A stretch of DNA of 64,000 nt from Pirellula staleyi DSM 6068. GTDB lineage: Bacteria > Planctomycetota > Planctomycetia > Pirellulales > Pirellulaceae. Positions 44,865 to 54,114 of this stretch are shown here, piece by piece. The stretch spans positions 110,407 to 174,406 of the forward strand of contig CAMCMB010000003.1 of assembly GCA_945875845.1 (NCBI GenBank), given 5' to 3'. Both the position numbers and the translations under genes were made by a program. The notes under the pieces are model-generated. The model ran no database searches. It saw only the letters and a list, made by a program, of their open reading frames with translations, and was not told where the DNA came from. Positions within the stretch are counted from its first letter, which is position 1, and every line of letters begins with the position of its first letter.

Positions 44865-46493
44865 ATGATGAAAGTCAACAAGAGCGTATTGAGTGCGCTT
44901 GGCTTCCGATGGATGAGGAAGGCCAGCGTAGTGCTGGCTCTGGTGGGACTCGTTTGCATGGCGAGTTCTGCGTCGGCGCAAGGGAAAAAGAAACCCAATG
45001 TGCTAGTCATTTGGGGCGATGATGTTGGGCAAAGCAACATTAGCGCGTATTCGCGCGGAGTGATGGGTTACCACACGCCGAACATCGATCGCATCGCCCG
45101 TGAAGGGATCATTTTCACCGACTACTACGGCGAGCAATCCTGTACCGCCGGACGTTCAGCCTTCATCATGGGGCAAAGCGTATTTCGCACGGGACTTTCC
45201 AAGGTCGGTCTGCCCGGTGCCGAACAAGGGATGAACAAGCTGGACCCGACGATTGCCGGTCTGCTCAAAGACCAGGGTTACGCCACAGGTCAGTTTGGTA
45301 AGAATCACTTGGGTGATCGCGATCAGCACCTGCCAACCAATCATGGCTTTGACGAGTTCTTGGGAAACCTCTATCACCTCAATGCCGAGGAAGAACCCGA
45401 GAACGAAGACTATCCTCGCGATCTGGTGCTACCCGATGGCCAGACATTCTTAAAGAAATTCGGACCGCGGGGTGTCATCAAGTCGTTTGCTGACGGCCGC
45501 ATCGAGGATACAGGCGCTCTAACCAAAAAGCGTATGGAGGTTGTGGACGATGAGACTGTAAAGGCCGCCATCGGCTTCATTGAAAGAATGACGAAAGCGG
45601 ACAAGCCGTGGTTCGTATGGTGGAGCGGAACGCGGATGCATTTTCGCACTCACGTAAGCGATGAGAAAATGGCGGCGATCAAGGCCAAGAATCCGAAGGC
45701 TGATGAATACACCTGCGGCATGATCGAGCACGACATGCACATTGGTGAGTTTCTGGAAGCGCTCGATCGTTTGGGCATCGCCGACAACACCATTGTGCAC
45801 TATTCGACCGACAATGGTCCGCACATGAACACCTGGCCCGATGCGGGTTGGTCGCCGTTTCGCGGCGAAAAGAACACCAACTGGGAAGGTGGCTGGCGCG
45901 TGCCTTGTGCCGTACGTTGGCCTGGTGTCGTCCCGCCGGGGAGCGTCGGCAATGGCATCGTGCATCACATGGATTGGTTGCCCACGTTTCTAGCCGCGGC
46001 TGGCAAGCCTGACATCAAGGAGAACTTGATGGCCGGTTACAAGTCGACCGCAATGAAGCGCGACTACAAGGTTCACTTGGACGGGTACAACTTGATCGAC
46101 CACCTGAAGGATCCGGTCAAGAACCCCAGTCCTCGCAACGAGATCTTCTATTTTTCGGACGACGGAGATCTGACGGCTCTGCGCTACCAAGAGTGGAAAC
46201 TGATTTTCATGGAGCAACGCGTCGAAGGAACGCTGCAAGCCTGGGCCGAGCCGTTCATCGCTCTGCGTGTTCCCTTGGTGTTCAACCTGCGCCGCGACCC
46301 GTATGAGCGTGCCAACAAGACGTCGAATACGTATTACGATTGGCTACTCGATCGAGCCTATCTGATGGTCCCTGCACAGGCCTATGTCGGTAAGTTCCTG
46401 TCGACATTCCAGCAATATCCACCGCGGCAGAAAGCTGCCAGCTTCTCTTTAGATCAGGTGATGAAGAAACTGTCTTCACCAGGCGAAAGGTAA
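44865..46493 (+). CDS. Secreted formylglycine-dependent sulfatase
   Basis: It hydrolyses a sulfate ester in the periplasm. The ATG at 44865 follows GGAG and starts a signal peptide ending at 'SSASAQ'. The catalytic Cys93 sits in 'SCTAGRSAF', a Cys-x-Ala-x-Arg formylglycine motif; 'VIWGDDVGQSNI' supplies the metal Asps and 'FGKNHLGD' and 'STDNGP' complete the active site. 542 residues. The modifying enzyme is not in the window. The substrate (sulfated glycan, sterol or aryl sulfate) cannot be read from the sequence; planctomycetes often use such enzymes on algal polysaccharides. Confidence 0.93.
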   Translation: MMKVNKSVLSALGFRWMRKASVVLALVGLVCMASSASAQGKKKPNVLVIWGDDVGQSNISAYSRGVMGYHTPNIDRIAREGIIFTDYYGEQSCTAGRSAFIMGQSVFRTGLSKVGLPGAEQGMNKLDPTIAGLLKDQGYATGQFGKNHLGDRDQHLPTNHGFDEFLGNLYHLNAEEEPENEDYPRDLVLPDGQTFLKKFGPRGVIKSFADGRIEDTGALTKKRMEVVDDETVKAAIGFIERMTKADKPWFVWWSGTRMHFRTHVSDEKMAAIKAKNPKADEYTCGMIEHDMHIGEFLEALDRLGIADNTIVHYSTDNGPHMNTWPDAGWSPFRGEKNTNWEGGWRVPCAVRWPGVVPPGSVGNGIVHHMDWLPTFLAAAGKPDIKENLMAGYKSTAMKRDYKVHLDGYNLIDHLKDPVKNPSPRNEIFYFSDDGDLTALRYQEWKLIFMEQRVEGTLQAWAEPFIALRVPLVFNLRRDPYERANKTSNTYYDWLLDRAYLMVPAQAYVGKFLSTFQQYPPRQKAASFSLDQVMKKLSSPGER

Positions 46494-46519
46494 ACGCCCT
46501 CCGCGTTAGCTTGATTCCG

Positions 46520-46548
46520 GTGGGCTGCCTTTTTGAAAGGCAGCCCAC
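46520..46548. terminator. Intrinsic-terminator-like hairpin after the sulfatase
   Basis: GTGGGCTGCCTTT pairs with AAAGGCAGCCCAC around a TTG loop, 27 bp after the sulfatase stop. The stem is 13 bp and perfect, and a T-rich segment (attcgttttcatt) follows, so plus-strand termination is likely. Confidence 0.75.
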
Positions 46549-46822
46549 ATTCGTTTTCATTCCCTTGTAACCTGCCAAGGCAAGACTGTCTGTGACGATC
46601 ATGCCCATCTTAGCGAGCAAAACGCTGCGTAGCTTGATCTCGACGAAGTAGTGCGCAAGTCTATGGATGGGCAAAGGCGTTGTAAATCTAAGGATCTGTT
46701 CGGCAAGTGCCTTTCACTCGTCAGCCGTCGGACAGCTCGCATCCAACATAAGAAAACTAAGGTAGTTTTCGCATGCAAATGTCGGATCAGTGAATTCACA
46801 AGTTAGCGATCCGCCGCTGGCC
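46549..46822. other. Non-coding stretch between convergent genes
   Basis: Nothing recognisable; it lies between the sulfatase terminator and the amidohydrolase stop, with no repeat of the families described elsewhere. Confidence 0.4.
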
Positions 46823-48214
46823 TTATTGCTTGTACTTGGCCGTGTACTTGTCATTGAGCTGAGTGTGCTTGCTGGACAAGTCTACGGCTCGGCCTTGGAT
46901 GAACGCCTTGAGCACTTGCGTTGGCGTTTCCAAAATATTTCCGTCCGTCACGATGATGGTGGCATCCTTGCCAACCGACAACGAACCCATCTGTTCCGAA
47001 ACACCGAAGATCTCAGCCGGAGACAATGTGATGGCTCGCAATGCCTGCTCTTGTGTCAATCCAAAGGCAACCGCCGAGGCTGCGTGGTAAGGCAAATTGC
47101 GAACATTCGAAGCTCCGAATCGACCATCCCCGGCAATGCAGAATGGAATTCCGGATGCCTGCAACTCGGCTGGCAACGCGTATGCTTCATCGTAGGCCGC
47201 ATCATGGCGCGTGGGCAACCGATAGGTGCTTGATACGACCACCGGCACCTTGGCTTCCTTGATCAGATTCACGCAATGCATCGCATCCGCGCCGCCGACC
47301 AAGATCATTTTCAGTTCATACTGCTTGGCAAAGGCGATTGCAGTCTGAATTTGCTTGACCGAATTCGCCATCACCATCATTGGCATTTTGCCTTCAACCA
47401 CCGGTCGCATTGCTTCTAGGCGAAGATCGATCGGTTGGTCTTGGGGCGCGGACTTGCGAGCGACCGTGTACGCCTTGACTTCGCGCAGGAGTTCGTGCAT
47501 TGGACCAAGTCGATCGGAATCGTTATTTGGTTCAGCTGCTTCTCTCTGAAACCGCGATCGAGTGGCGGCGAAGCGTGGCCAAGTGACCACCATGCCAACA
47601 TCGGCTTTGATGGTCATGCCTTCCCATGTCCAGCCATCGAGCATCATCACTGCGGACCGCCCAGCCACTAGCCCACCATTGGGGACGATGACCGAACTGA
47701 GAACCCCATTGGAGCGAGCGACCGGGATGGCTTCACTGTCAGGATTGAATGCAACGGCAGCTCGGACGTTGGGATTGAGATTGCCCGTCTCGGTCGTATC
47801 GATCGAGGCTCGGATCGAATCGATCTCAATCAAACCAATGCTTGAATAAGAGTCCATAAGTCCTGGGTAGACGTGCTGTCCGTTTGCATCCATGGTTTCC
47901 GCGTCTCCCGGAAATGCGATATTGACTCCCATGGCGGTGATCTTGCCGTCTTGAAACAGCAAGCTTGCGTTTTCCATGATGTCGCCAGAGATCGTATGCA
48001 GAGTGGCGTTCCGAATGACGATTGGTCGTTTTTGCGGTGCCCCTGGGATTTGATCCGATGCTTTGAGGGTTGGTAAAAATGAGGCAATGGCGAATGTGGT
48101 CGCAACTGTTGCGAACACGTGTCGCAACGGCAAGCGGAGGCTGCAATTCCTCGGATTCCAAGGTAAACACTTGCGGCTAGTGGCTGGCGTTTGGCGAATA
48201 ATGTTGGTGTTCAT
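46823..48214 (-). CDS. Secreted amidohydrolase-like protein lacking the HxH metal motif
   Basis: A 463-residue member of the imidazolonepropionase-like amidohydrolases, exported (hydrophobic 'VFATVATTFAIASFL' around 33-47). The fold is clear ('NATLHTISGDIMENASLLFQDGKITAMG', 'GVSEQMGSLSVGKDATIIV'), but the metal-binding HxH expected after 'VYPGLMD' is 'SYSS', so the metal site is probably lost. Catalysis is doubtful; it may be an accessory subunit of the adjoining larger protein, whose first domain has lost the same motif. The two genes are 61 bp apart on the same strand. Confidence 0.8.
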   Translation of the reverse strand: MNTNIIRQTPATSRKCLPWNPRNCSLRLPLRHVFATVATTFAIASFLPTLKASDQIPGAPQKRPIVIRNATLHTISGDIMENASLLFQDGKITAMGVNIAFPGDAETMDANGQHVYPGLMDSYSSIGLIEIDSIRASIDTTETGNLNPNVRAAVAFNPDSEAIPVARSNGVLSSVIVPNGGLVAGRSAVMMLDGWTWEGMTIKADVGMVVTWPRFAATRSRFQREAAEPNNDSDRLGPMHELLREVKAYTVARKSAPQDQPIDLRLEAMRPVVEGKMPMMVMANSVKQIQTAIAFAKQYELKMILVGGADAMHCVNLIKEAKVPVVVSSTYRLPTRHDAAYDEAYALPAELQASGIPFCIAGDGRFGASNVRNLPYHAASAVAFGLTQEQALRAITLSPAEIFGVSEQMGSLSVGKDATIIVTDGNILETPTQVLKAFIQGRAVDLSSKHTQLNDKYTAKYKQ

Positions 48215-48275
48215 ATGGGTGGATGTGTATTTAATTCAGGATGATTTATGGTTTGATTTTGGTTGGGGGGACAAT

Positions 48276-51200
48276 CTATTCGTGGCCGTCTTCGTCATCG
48301 TGCTGGTGATGGTGGCAGAACTCGTCATGGTTTGGCCATAGTCGCGATGGGTCGTCGACGAGCGGACTCTTCTCGCCAGGAGTTTCGCCACTATCTAAGA
48401 TCTTTTGCACGAGCGCTCGATGGAGGGTGAAATCACGTTTGCGAGCCTCGGCATCCGCACCGCGATCAAAATATTTGCGTCCATCGATCCATGTTTGTTC
48501 ACAGCGTGCCAACGTGGATAGGGGCGAGCCGTTCCAAAGCGAGAGGTCAGCGTCTTTGCCAACCTCGAGCGACCCGACCTTCGAGTCAATTCTCAATTGT
48601 TTGGCAGGATTGAGGGTAACAAACTTGAGGGCTTCCATCGGCTCAACGCCGCCGTACTTGATCGCCTTGGCCGCCTCATGATTCATGTGACGACCGAGTT
48701 CTGCGTCGTCGGAATTGAAGGATACAACAATGCCTTGTTTGTGCATGATGGCGCCGTTGAATGGAATCGCATCTAAGACTTCGAATTTGTAATTCCACCA
48801 ATCCGAGAACGACGATGCTGTTCCACCATGTTTTGCGATTGCGTCTGCGACCTTGTAGCCTTCGAGAATGTGTTGCAAGGATCCGATTTTGATTTTGTAA
48901 TCATCGAGCACTCGGAGCAGTCCGAGAATTTCATCTTGCCGATAGCTGTGGCAATGAATCCAACGTTCGCCGCGAAGAATTTCCGCGATCGCATCGAGTT
49001 CGAGATCGCGACGCGGAGGTAATCCACTTCGATCCTTGTTCCATTTTTTCCAATTTGCATCGTATTGGATAGCGGAATTGAATCGGTCGCGGAAGAGTTG
49101 TTCTACCCCCATTCGGCTTTGTGGATAGCGTGTTTGTGCGCCCCCTTGGACGTTGCTCTGCTTGACGTTTTCACCGAGAGCGAATTTAATACCGGCTGGC
49201 GCATCGACGAATTTCAGGTCATCATAAACGCCGCCCCAGCGAAGTTTAATGACTTGATTCTGACCGCCAATGGGGTTGGCAGATCCGTGCAAAATATTGG
49301 CCGAAGTCAGGCCACCCGCTAGTTGTCGATAGATGGTGATATCGCTGGCATCGACAAAGTCGGCGATGCGTACTTCGGCGGTTACCGCTTGGGTCGATTC
49401 GTTGATCCCGCTGTCCGTCGCCATGTGCGAATGGCAATCGATAAGGCCGGGGCTGATCTGCAGCTTCGAAGCGTCGATGACCTGTGCTCCGGCAGGGACA
49501 GCAAGATTCGTCCCGATTTTTTGGATGACGCCGCGATGAACGATCAAGTCGGCGTTTTTCAGCAATCCTTCCGGACCGCACGTCCATAGCGTCGTGTTTT
49601 GGAAAACGACATATTCGGGCTGTTCGGGCAAACCGTTTCGTCCCAATGCGCCGGCTGGATACACGTCGGGTGACAGGATGGTTTTGGAAGACTTCCTTTC
49701 GTCTTTGGCTTCCTTGTCCTCCTTCTTATCGACATCCCCTGTTTTGTCGGCGGAAGCCGTTTTATCATCCGGTTTTGTTTCGATTTCCTTGGGCTTCTTG
49801 GTGGCCGAAACGAACTGGAACGAGCCGTCTGCCCAATGAATGGTTCCGACGAATTTGGAATCGCTCTCGGCGGACGCGTTCGGTAGCAGTGCAAGTGACA
49901 AATAGGCGACTCCGGACTGGCCGTCCACAAGGCTCTTGGCTGGAAAAGTGGCGGTCAGCGTGCGATCTTCCCAACGCGGGTTTTTGAGCTTGGCTTTCCC
50001 TTTTTCGTCCGGCTTCTTGGCATTAGTTTCTTTGGAGGAGCCTTCGCCTTTCACTGCGGCATCGCTAACGGCATCTTCGGCGGCCGATGGCGTTTCTGGC
50101 GAATTGTTCGCTGCGACTGAAGTTGTCGGTGCAATGATGAGTTCTAACGAGCCCGTAGCTTTTTTGGTTGAGTCCGCCAGAGATAAGATCATTTGCAAAG
50201 GTCGTTTGTCCTCCGCAGCGGGGGCAGGAGTAGGCGGACTTAAGGTAACTAGCCATTTGCCATCCACGTTGGTTTCGTTTTTGAATGCGGCGGCAGGACG
50301 AACTCCTCGGACCCATACTTCTTCTATTTTCGTTTTGTCATCCCAAAGATCTCCGTTGGCGACGACAAGGTTCGCCCATGCACCTGGCTTGATAGAGCCG
50401 CATTCGTTTTCGATGCCCAGAATAGAGGCTGGAGTCGTGGTGATGGCTTCGATGGCTTTGACCTTATCCAGTCCTCGCGCGATGGCCTTGCGAATTTGTG
50501 GCACCAATTCGCTCGGATCGGCCAAGCCTGCGGACGTGAATGCGATCTTGACGCCAGCGTTGGACAATCGACCTGGATTTTCAGGAGCCAATTCCCAGTG
50601 CGTTAGCTCTTCCAGTTCTGTGTCGAGAGCCGCTTCGGAGGTTGCGACGTTGGGTGGTTTTGGAAAGTTGACCGGTACGATGATAGTGCGATGAAGTTTG
50701 GCAATTTTGTCTAAGAGTTGATACTCTTGGCCTGAGCCCTTCAAAATAACATTGAGGCCGAACTCGCGTCCAAACGCGTCGGCTCGCAAAGCGTACTGCT
50801 CGTTAAGTGCATCGAACATGACCATCTTGCCGGCCGCAACGTGCCCGCTGAGCGCATCGAGTGCGGAATTCGACTCTGGTCTTTCGAGTCCGGTTTGAGA
50901 ACGGTAGGTTTGCCAAGCTTGCGAATGCCATTGACTGTCTAGAAACGTCTGTCGAGCAAGTGCAACGGCTCCCATTGGGCTACCGGGATACGCGTCGCGT
51001 CCTCGACCTCGCGTCACGGTCAGTCGCACGTGCATCGCGACATCCGATTTTAAGATCGCGTCGATGGGAGATTGATTGCTGGTTAGCAAAACGGCGCTGG
51101 TTCCCTTGATGATTCCATCGCGAGGGGCGATCAGCGCGGCGGTGATACCTGCCTTGCGAAGTTTCGCCATGGTGGCGTCGTTGGCAGTGATCAAGTTCGC

Positions 51201-51590
51201 GACGGAACGTTCCGGAGTGATTTCGCTGTTCCAGTGCGGCGTTCCGCGTGTCGCGTCCGCTGGTGGCAATTCGAGTTCGATGCCCGCGTCAACAAATCCG
51301 GCATAGATTGTTTTTCCCGCCAGGTCGATCAGGAGAGAATCAGCGGGGGGAGTAACGGCTGTACCGATTTCAGCAATTTTCCCGTCGCGAATGACGAGAG
51401 TGGCTTTCTCAAGTTGCTTGCCGGGTTCCATGACGATCGTGGCATTTTGAATCGCAAAAACATTGCTCCGATGTTCCAGAATGCCTGTCTCCGGTTTCGT
51501 ACCCGCGCTTTGTTGGGCAAAGGAAAACCGCGAGAAAACCAACAGCCCAACCACCGCCAATAGGCTCCAACACAATGCCGTCTTCTTCAT
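48276..51590 (-). CDS. Secreted double-domain amidohydrolase
   Basis: 1104 residues with a signal peptide ('ALCWSLLAVVGLLVFSRFSFA') and two tandem amidohydrolase domains. Domain 1 (about 35-440) lacks HxH ('YAGFVDAGIELEL'); domain 2 (about 680-1080) keeps it in 'SPGLIDCHSHMATD', plus 'ERWIHCHSYRQDEIL' and 'FNSDDAELGRH'. A Lys/Asp/Glu-rich linker joins them, and the C-terminus is a His/Asp/Glu-rich tail ('CHHHQHDDEDGHE') that could bind metal. Its substrate is unknown. The gene is upstream of and likely cotranscribed with the degenerate homologue. Confidence 0.85.
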   Translation of the reverse strand: MKKTALCWSLLAVVGLLVFSRFSFAQQSAGTKPETGILEHRSNVFAIQNATIVMEPGKQLEKATLVIRDGKIAEIGTAVTPPADSLLIDLAGKTIYAGFVDAGIELELPPADATRGTPHWNSEITPERSVANLITANDATMAKLRKAGITAALIAPRDGIIKGTSAVLLTSNQSPIDAILKSDVAMHVRLTVTRGRGRDAYPGSPMGAVALARQTFLDSQWHSQAWQTYRSQTGLERPESNSALDALSGHVAAGKMVMFDALNEQYALRADAFGREFGLNVILKGSGQEYQLLDKIAKLHRTIIVPVNFPKPPNVATSEAALDTELEELTHWELAPENPGRLSNAGVKIAFTSAGLADPSELVPQIRKAIARGLDKVKAIEAITTTPASILGIENECGSIKPGAWANLVVANGDLWDDKTKIEEVWVRGVRPAAAFKNETNVDGKWLVTLSPPTPAPAAEDKRPLQMILSLADSTKKATGSLELIIAPTTSVAANNSPETPSAAEDAVSDAAVKGEGSSKETNAKKPDEKGKAKLKNPRWEDRTLTATFPAKSLVDGQSGVAYLSLALLPNASAESDSKFVGTIHWADGSFQFVSATKKPKEIETKPDDKTASADKTGDVDKKEDKEAKDERKSSKTILSPDVYPAGALGRNGLPEQPEYVVFQNTTLWTCGPEGLLKNADLIVHRGVIQKIGTNLAVPAGAQVIDASKLQISPGLIDCHSHMATDSGINESTQAVTAEVRIADFVDASDITIYRQLAGGLTSANILHGSANPIGGQNQVIKLRWGGVYDDLKFVDAPAGIKFALGENVKQSNVQGGAQTRYPQSRMGVEQLFRDRFNSAIQYDANWKKWNKDRSGLPPRRDLELDAIAEILRGERWIHCHSYRQDEILGLLRVLDDYKIKIGSLQHILEGYKVADAIAKHGGTASSFSDWWNYKFEVLDAIPFNGAIMHKQGIVVSFNSDDAELGRHMNHEAAKAIKYGGVEPMEALKFVTLNPAKQLRIDSKVGSLEVGKDADLSLWNGSPLSTLARCEQTWIDGRKYFDRGADAEARKRDFTLHRALVQKILDSGETPGEKSPLVDDPSRLWPNHDEFCHHHQHDDEDGHE

Positions 51591-51769
51591 TTCAAGAGCT
51601 TCTTCCCAGCAAAAACACCAGCGGACAATCAAAGAGGATTCGCCAAATTGTAGTTCACAGTCGGCCGACTGGCACTTTAATCTTTCGTGGTAAAAAAAAC
51701 GATTCGTGATCAGGGTTACAAATCCAGTATTATCCCGGTTACCTCGTATCTTTTTGACGGGGTGCTACA

Positions 51770-52618
51770 ATGACAACAATGCAAAGTCGAGTCGAAACGA
51801 ACTTAAAACTGGAATTAGGCACAAGACGGCAACGAGGGAATCAAGTTGTTCGCATCGGTGCGGTTTCCTATCTCAATTCCAAGCCACTTATTCACGGGCT
51901 TGCGGATTCCCTCGGAGAATCGGCTTTGTTGAGTTTGGCGGTCCCGAGTCAACTTGCCGCGGATTTGAACTCCCAGTCGATCGATATTGGGCTAATTCCC
52001 GTTGTGGAGTATTTTCAGAATCCGGAATTCCGAATCGTTTCCAATGCAGCGATCGCGTGTCGAGGACCGGTTTGGTCTGTTCGAATTTTCTTCCGATGCG
52101 ATCCTTCGCAGGTCAAGACATTGGCATTGGACGAGGGTTCTCGGACGAGTGCGGCACTGAGCAAGGTGCTTTTTTACGAGCGATTTGGATTCTTGCCCCA
52201 GACCATACCACTCCCGATGACCGCAGACCCGATGAAGGTTGAAGCGGATGCGGTGCTGGTGATCGGTGACCGAGCCATGCATCCGGAAAATTTTAGACCC
52301 TCGTTCCGTTCGGACTGGGATTTAGGCCAAGAATGGTTTGCAGAAACCGGATTGCCATTTGTGTTTGCAATGTGGGTAGCTAGGACTTCGGAATTTGCAA
52401 CAGGCGATTGGAAGTCCAAGCTCGAACAAACACGCGATGCAGGTATTGAGAATATCCGTAATATTGCGTTGACAGCAGCCTGGGATTACCGACTTACGCC
52501 GGACCAATGTGAAGACTACTTAACCAATTACATTCGATTTTTCCTCCGCGCGGACGAATTAGCCGGACTCGATGAGTTTCGACGGCGATGTCTAGCGATG
52601 GGTCTGATTTCATACTGA
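51770..52618 (+). CDS. mqnA: Chorismate dehydratase, futalosine menaquinone pathway
   Basis: It converts chorismate to 3-enolpyruvylbenzoate, the first step of the futalosine pathway. 'IGAVSYLNSKPLIHGL' opens the family fold, 'IDIGLIPVVEY' and 'LALDEGSRTSAALSKVL' follow. 282 residues; another in-frame ATG lies 9 bp further in. mqnC follows 5 bp after its stop, so the two are one operon. Confidence 0.92.
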   Translation: MTTMQSRVETNLKLELGTRRQRGNQVVRIGAVSYLNSKPLIHGLADSLGESALLSLAVPSQLAADLNSQSIDIGLIPVVEYFQNPEFRIVSNAAIACRGPVWSVRIFFRCDPSQVKTLALDEGSRTSAALSKVLFYERFGFLPQTIPLPMTADPMKVEADAVLVIGDRAMHPENFRPSFRSDWDLGQEWFAETGLPFVFAMWVARTSEFATGDWKSKLEQTRDAGIENIRNIALTAAWDYRLTPDQCEDYLTNYIRFFLRADELAGLDEFRRRCLAMGLISY

Positions 52619-52623
52619 CGGCA

Positions 52624-53799
52624 ATGACTGACATGATAGCAACAACAAAAACAGTTACATCGATCCTTGACCGTGTGGTGCAAGGAGAACGGCTTTCTGC
52701 GGCAGACGCACTTCTGTTGCTCGAAAGCCGAGACTTGGCCGCGATTGGCTCGGCTGCAAACCAAGTAACCTTGCGAATGCACCCTGAGTCGTATCGAACC
52801 TACAATATCGATCGCAACATCAACTACACGAATATTTGTACCGCTGTTTGTGATTTTTGCGCGTTTTATCGATCGCCCAAGAGCTCGGAAGGGTACGTGC
52901 TACCGCGCGCTGAATTGCTTGATAAAGTTCGAGAGACGGTCGAACTTGGCGGGAATCAAATCTTGATGCAAGGCGGTCTGCATCCGACCTTCACCTTGGA
53001 ATGGTACGAGGAACTTTTGCACGATATCAAGCGAGACTTTCCATCGGTCAACATTCACGGGTTTAGTCCGCCTGAGTTGCACCACTTCACCAAGGTGAAC
53101 AAGCTTTCGATACGGACAGTGCTTGAGCGGCTGAAGGCTGCGGGCCTCGGCAGTATCCCTGGTGGTGGGGCCGAGATCTTGGTGGATCGAGTTCGCAGCG
53201 CAATTACTCGTGGCAAAGTCATGACCGACGATTGGCTCAACGTGATGCGAGTTTGGCACGAATTAGGAGGTGTCAGTACGGTCACGATGATGTTTGGACA
53301 CGTCGAGACCTTGTCGGAACGCATCGAGCACTTGGAACGAGTCCGAAAACTACAAGACGAGACAGGTGGTTTCACGGCATTCATTTGTTGGACTTTTCAG
53401 CCGGACCACACCGAACTTTCGCACATACCGCCGACAGGTTCCTTCGAGTATCTCAAGACCCAAGCGGTTGCGCGGTTGTATTTAGACAATGTCCGCAACA
53501 TTCAAAGCAGTTGGGTGACCCAGGGACTCAAAATAGGACAATTGGCGTTAGCGTATGGTGCCAATGATATGGGTTCGTTGATGCTTGAGGAAAACGTGGT
53601 GGCCGAAGCGGGCACAGTTCATTTTTTGACTCTGGACCAGATCCGTGGAGCCATTGAGGAATTTGGATTCGAGGCAAGGCAACGCGACGTTCGCTATCAA
53701 TTGGTGGACGAGTCCTTGGAATCGCGCGCCATTTTGGCGAATCGGAGTCAAGCATCCAAATCGTCCGTTCCGAAATTGGTAGACCTCATCGTTCCTTAG
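52624..53799 (+). CDS. mqnC: Cyclic dehypoxanthinyl futalosine synthase (radical SAM)
   Basis: It cyclises dehypoxanthine futalosine in menaquinone synthesis. The 4Fe-4S motif is CxxxCxxC in 'CTAVCDFC', preceded by 'NINYTNI' and followed by 'CAFYRSPKSSEGYVL'; 'GGNQILMQGGLHP' and 'IPGGGAEILVDRVRSAI' are family blocks. The ATG at 52624 is preferred; 12 upstream codons are only open reading frame. 391 residues. MqnE, its homologue, uses the same chemistry, but the context with mqnA and the motif set fit MqnC best. Confidence 0.9.
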   Translation: MTDMIATTKTVTSILDRVVQGERLSAADALLLLESRDLAAIGSAANQVTLRMHPESYRTYNIDRNINYTNICTAVCDFCAFYRSPKSSEGYVLPRAELLDKVRETVELGGNQILMQGGLHPTFTLEWYEELLHDIKRDFPSVNIHGFSPPELHHFTKVNKLSIRTVLERLKAAGLGSIPGGGAEILVDRVRSAITRGKVMTDDWLNVMRVWHELGGVSTVTMMFGHVETLSERIEHLERVRKLQDETGGFTAFICWTFQPDHTELSHIPPTGSFEYLKTQAVARLYLDNVRNIQSSWVTQGLKIGQLALAYGANDMGSLMLEENVVAEAGTVHFLTLDQIRGAIEEFGFEARQRDVRYQLVDESLESRAILANRSQASKSSVPKLVDLIVP

Positions 53800-53864
53800 A
53801 CTCTCGTACTTGTCGCATTTTGTACGCAGAGCTATGTCTTATCTTCATTTTGGGGTACACCCTA

Positions 53865-53917
53865 AGTTGTACGACGCTCCGCGTCGTAGGAATTACGACG
53901 CGGAGCGTCGTGCAACT
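53865..53917. repeat. Palindrome with 23-bp arms between mqnC and copA
   Basis: AGTTGTACGACGCTCCGCGTCGT (53865-53887) is almost exactly reversed at 53895-53917, around a 7-base loop (one mismatch, a G:U in RNA). It shares the core ACGCTCCGCGT with 492-565. It may terminate mqnC. The rest of 53800-54114 has no gene. Confidence 0.75.
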
Positions 53918-54114
53918 AAGTTTGCTTTTGCGTAGCAAAAGGCGACGATTTGGATGTCCGAAAGGACACGGAGTCGGATTGGTACGATAACATTACAGAC
54001 GCTGAGCGTGCCACCCTATAGACCGCCGTTGTTAGCGTATAAAAACTGGGATGAACTCCTAGGCCATGGGACTGAGCCATACGAATTGAAGCCTACTCAC
54101 CGTACTGCGAACAG

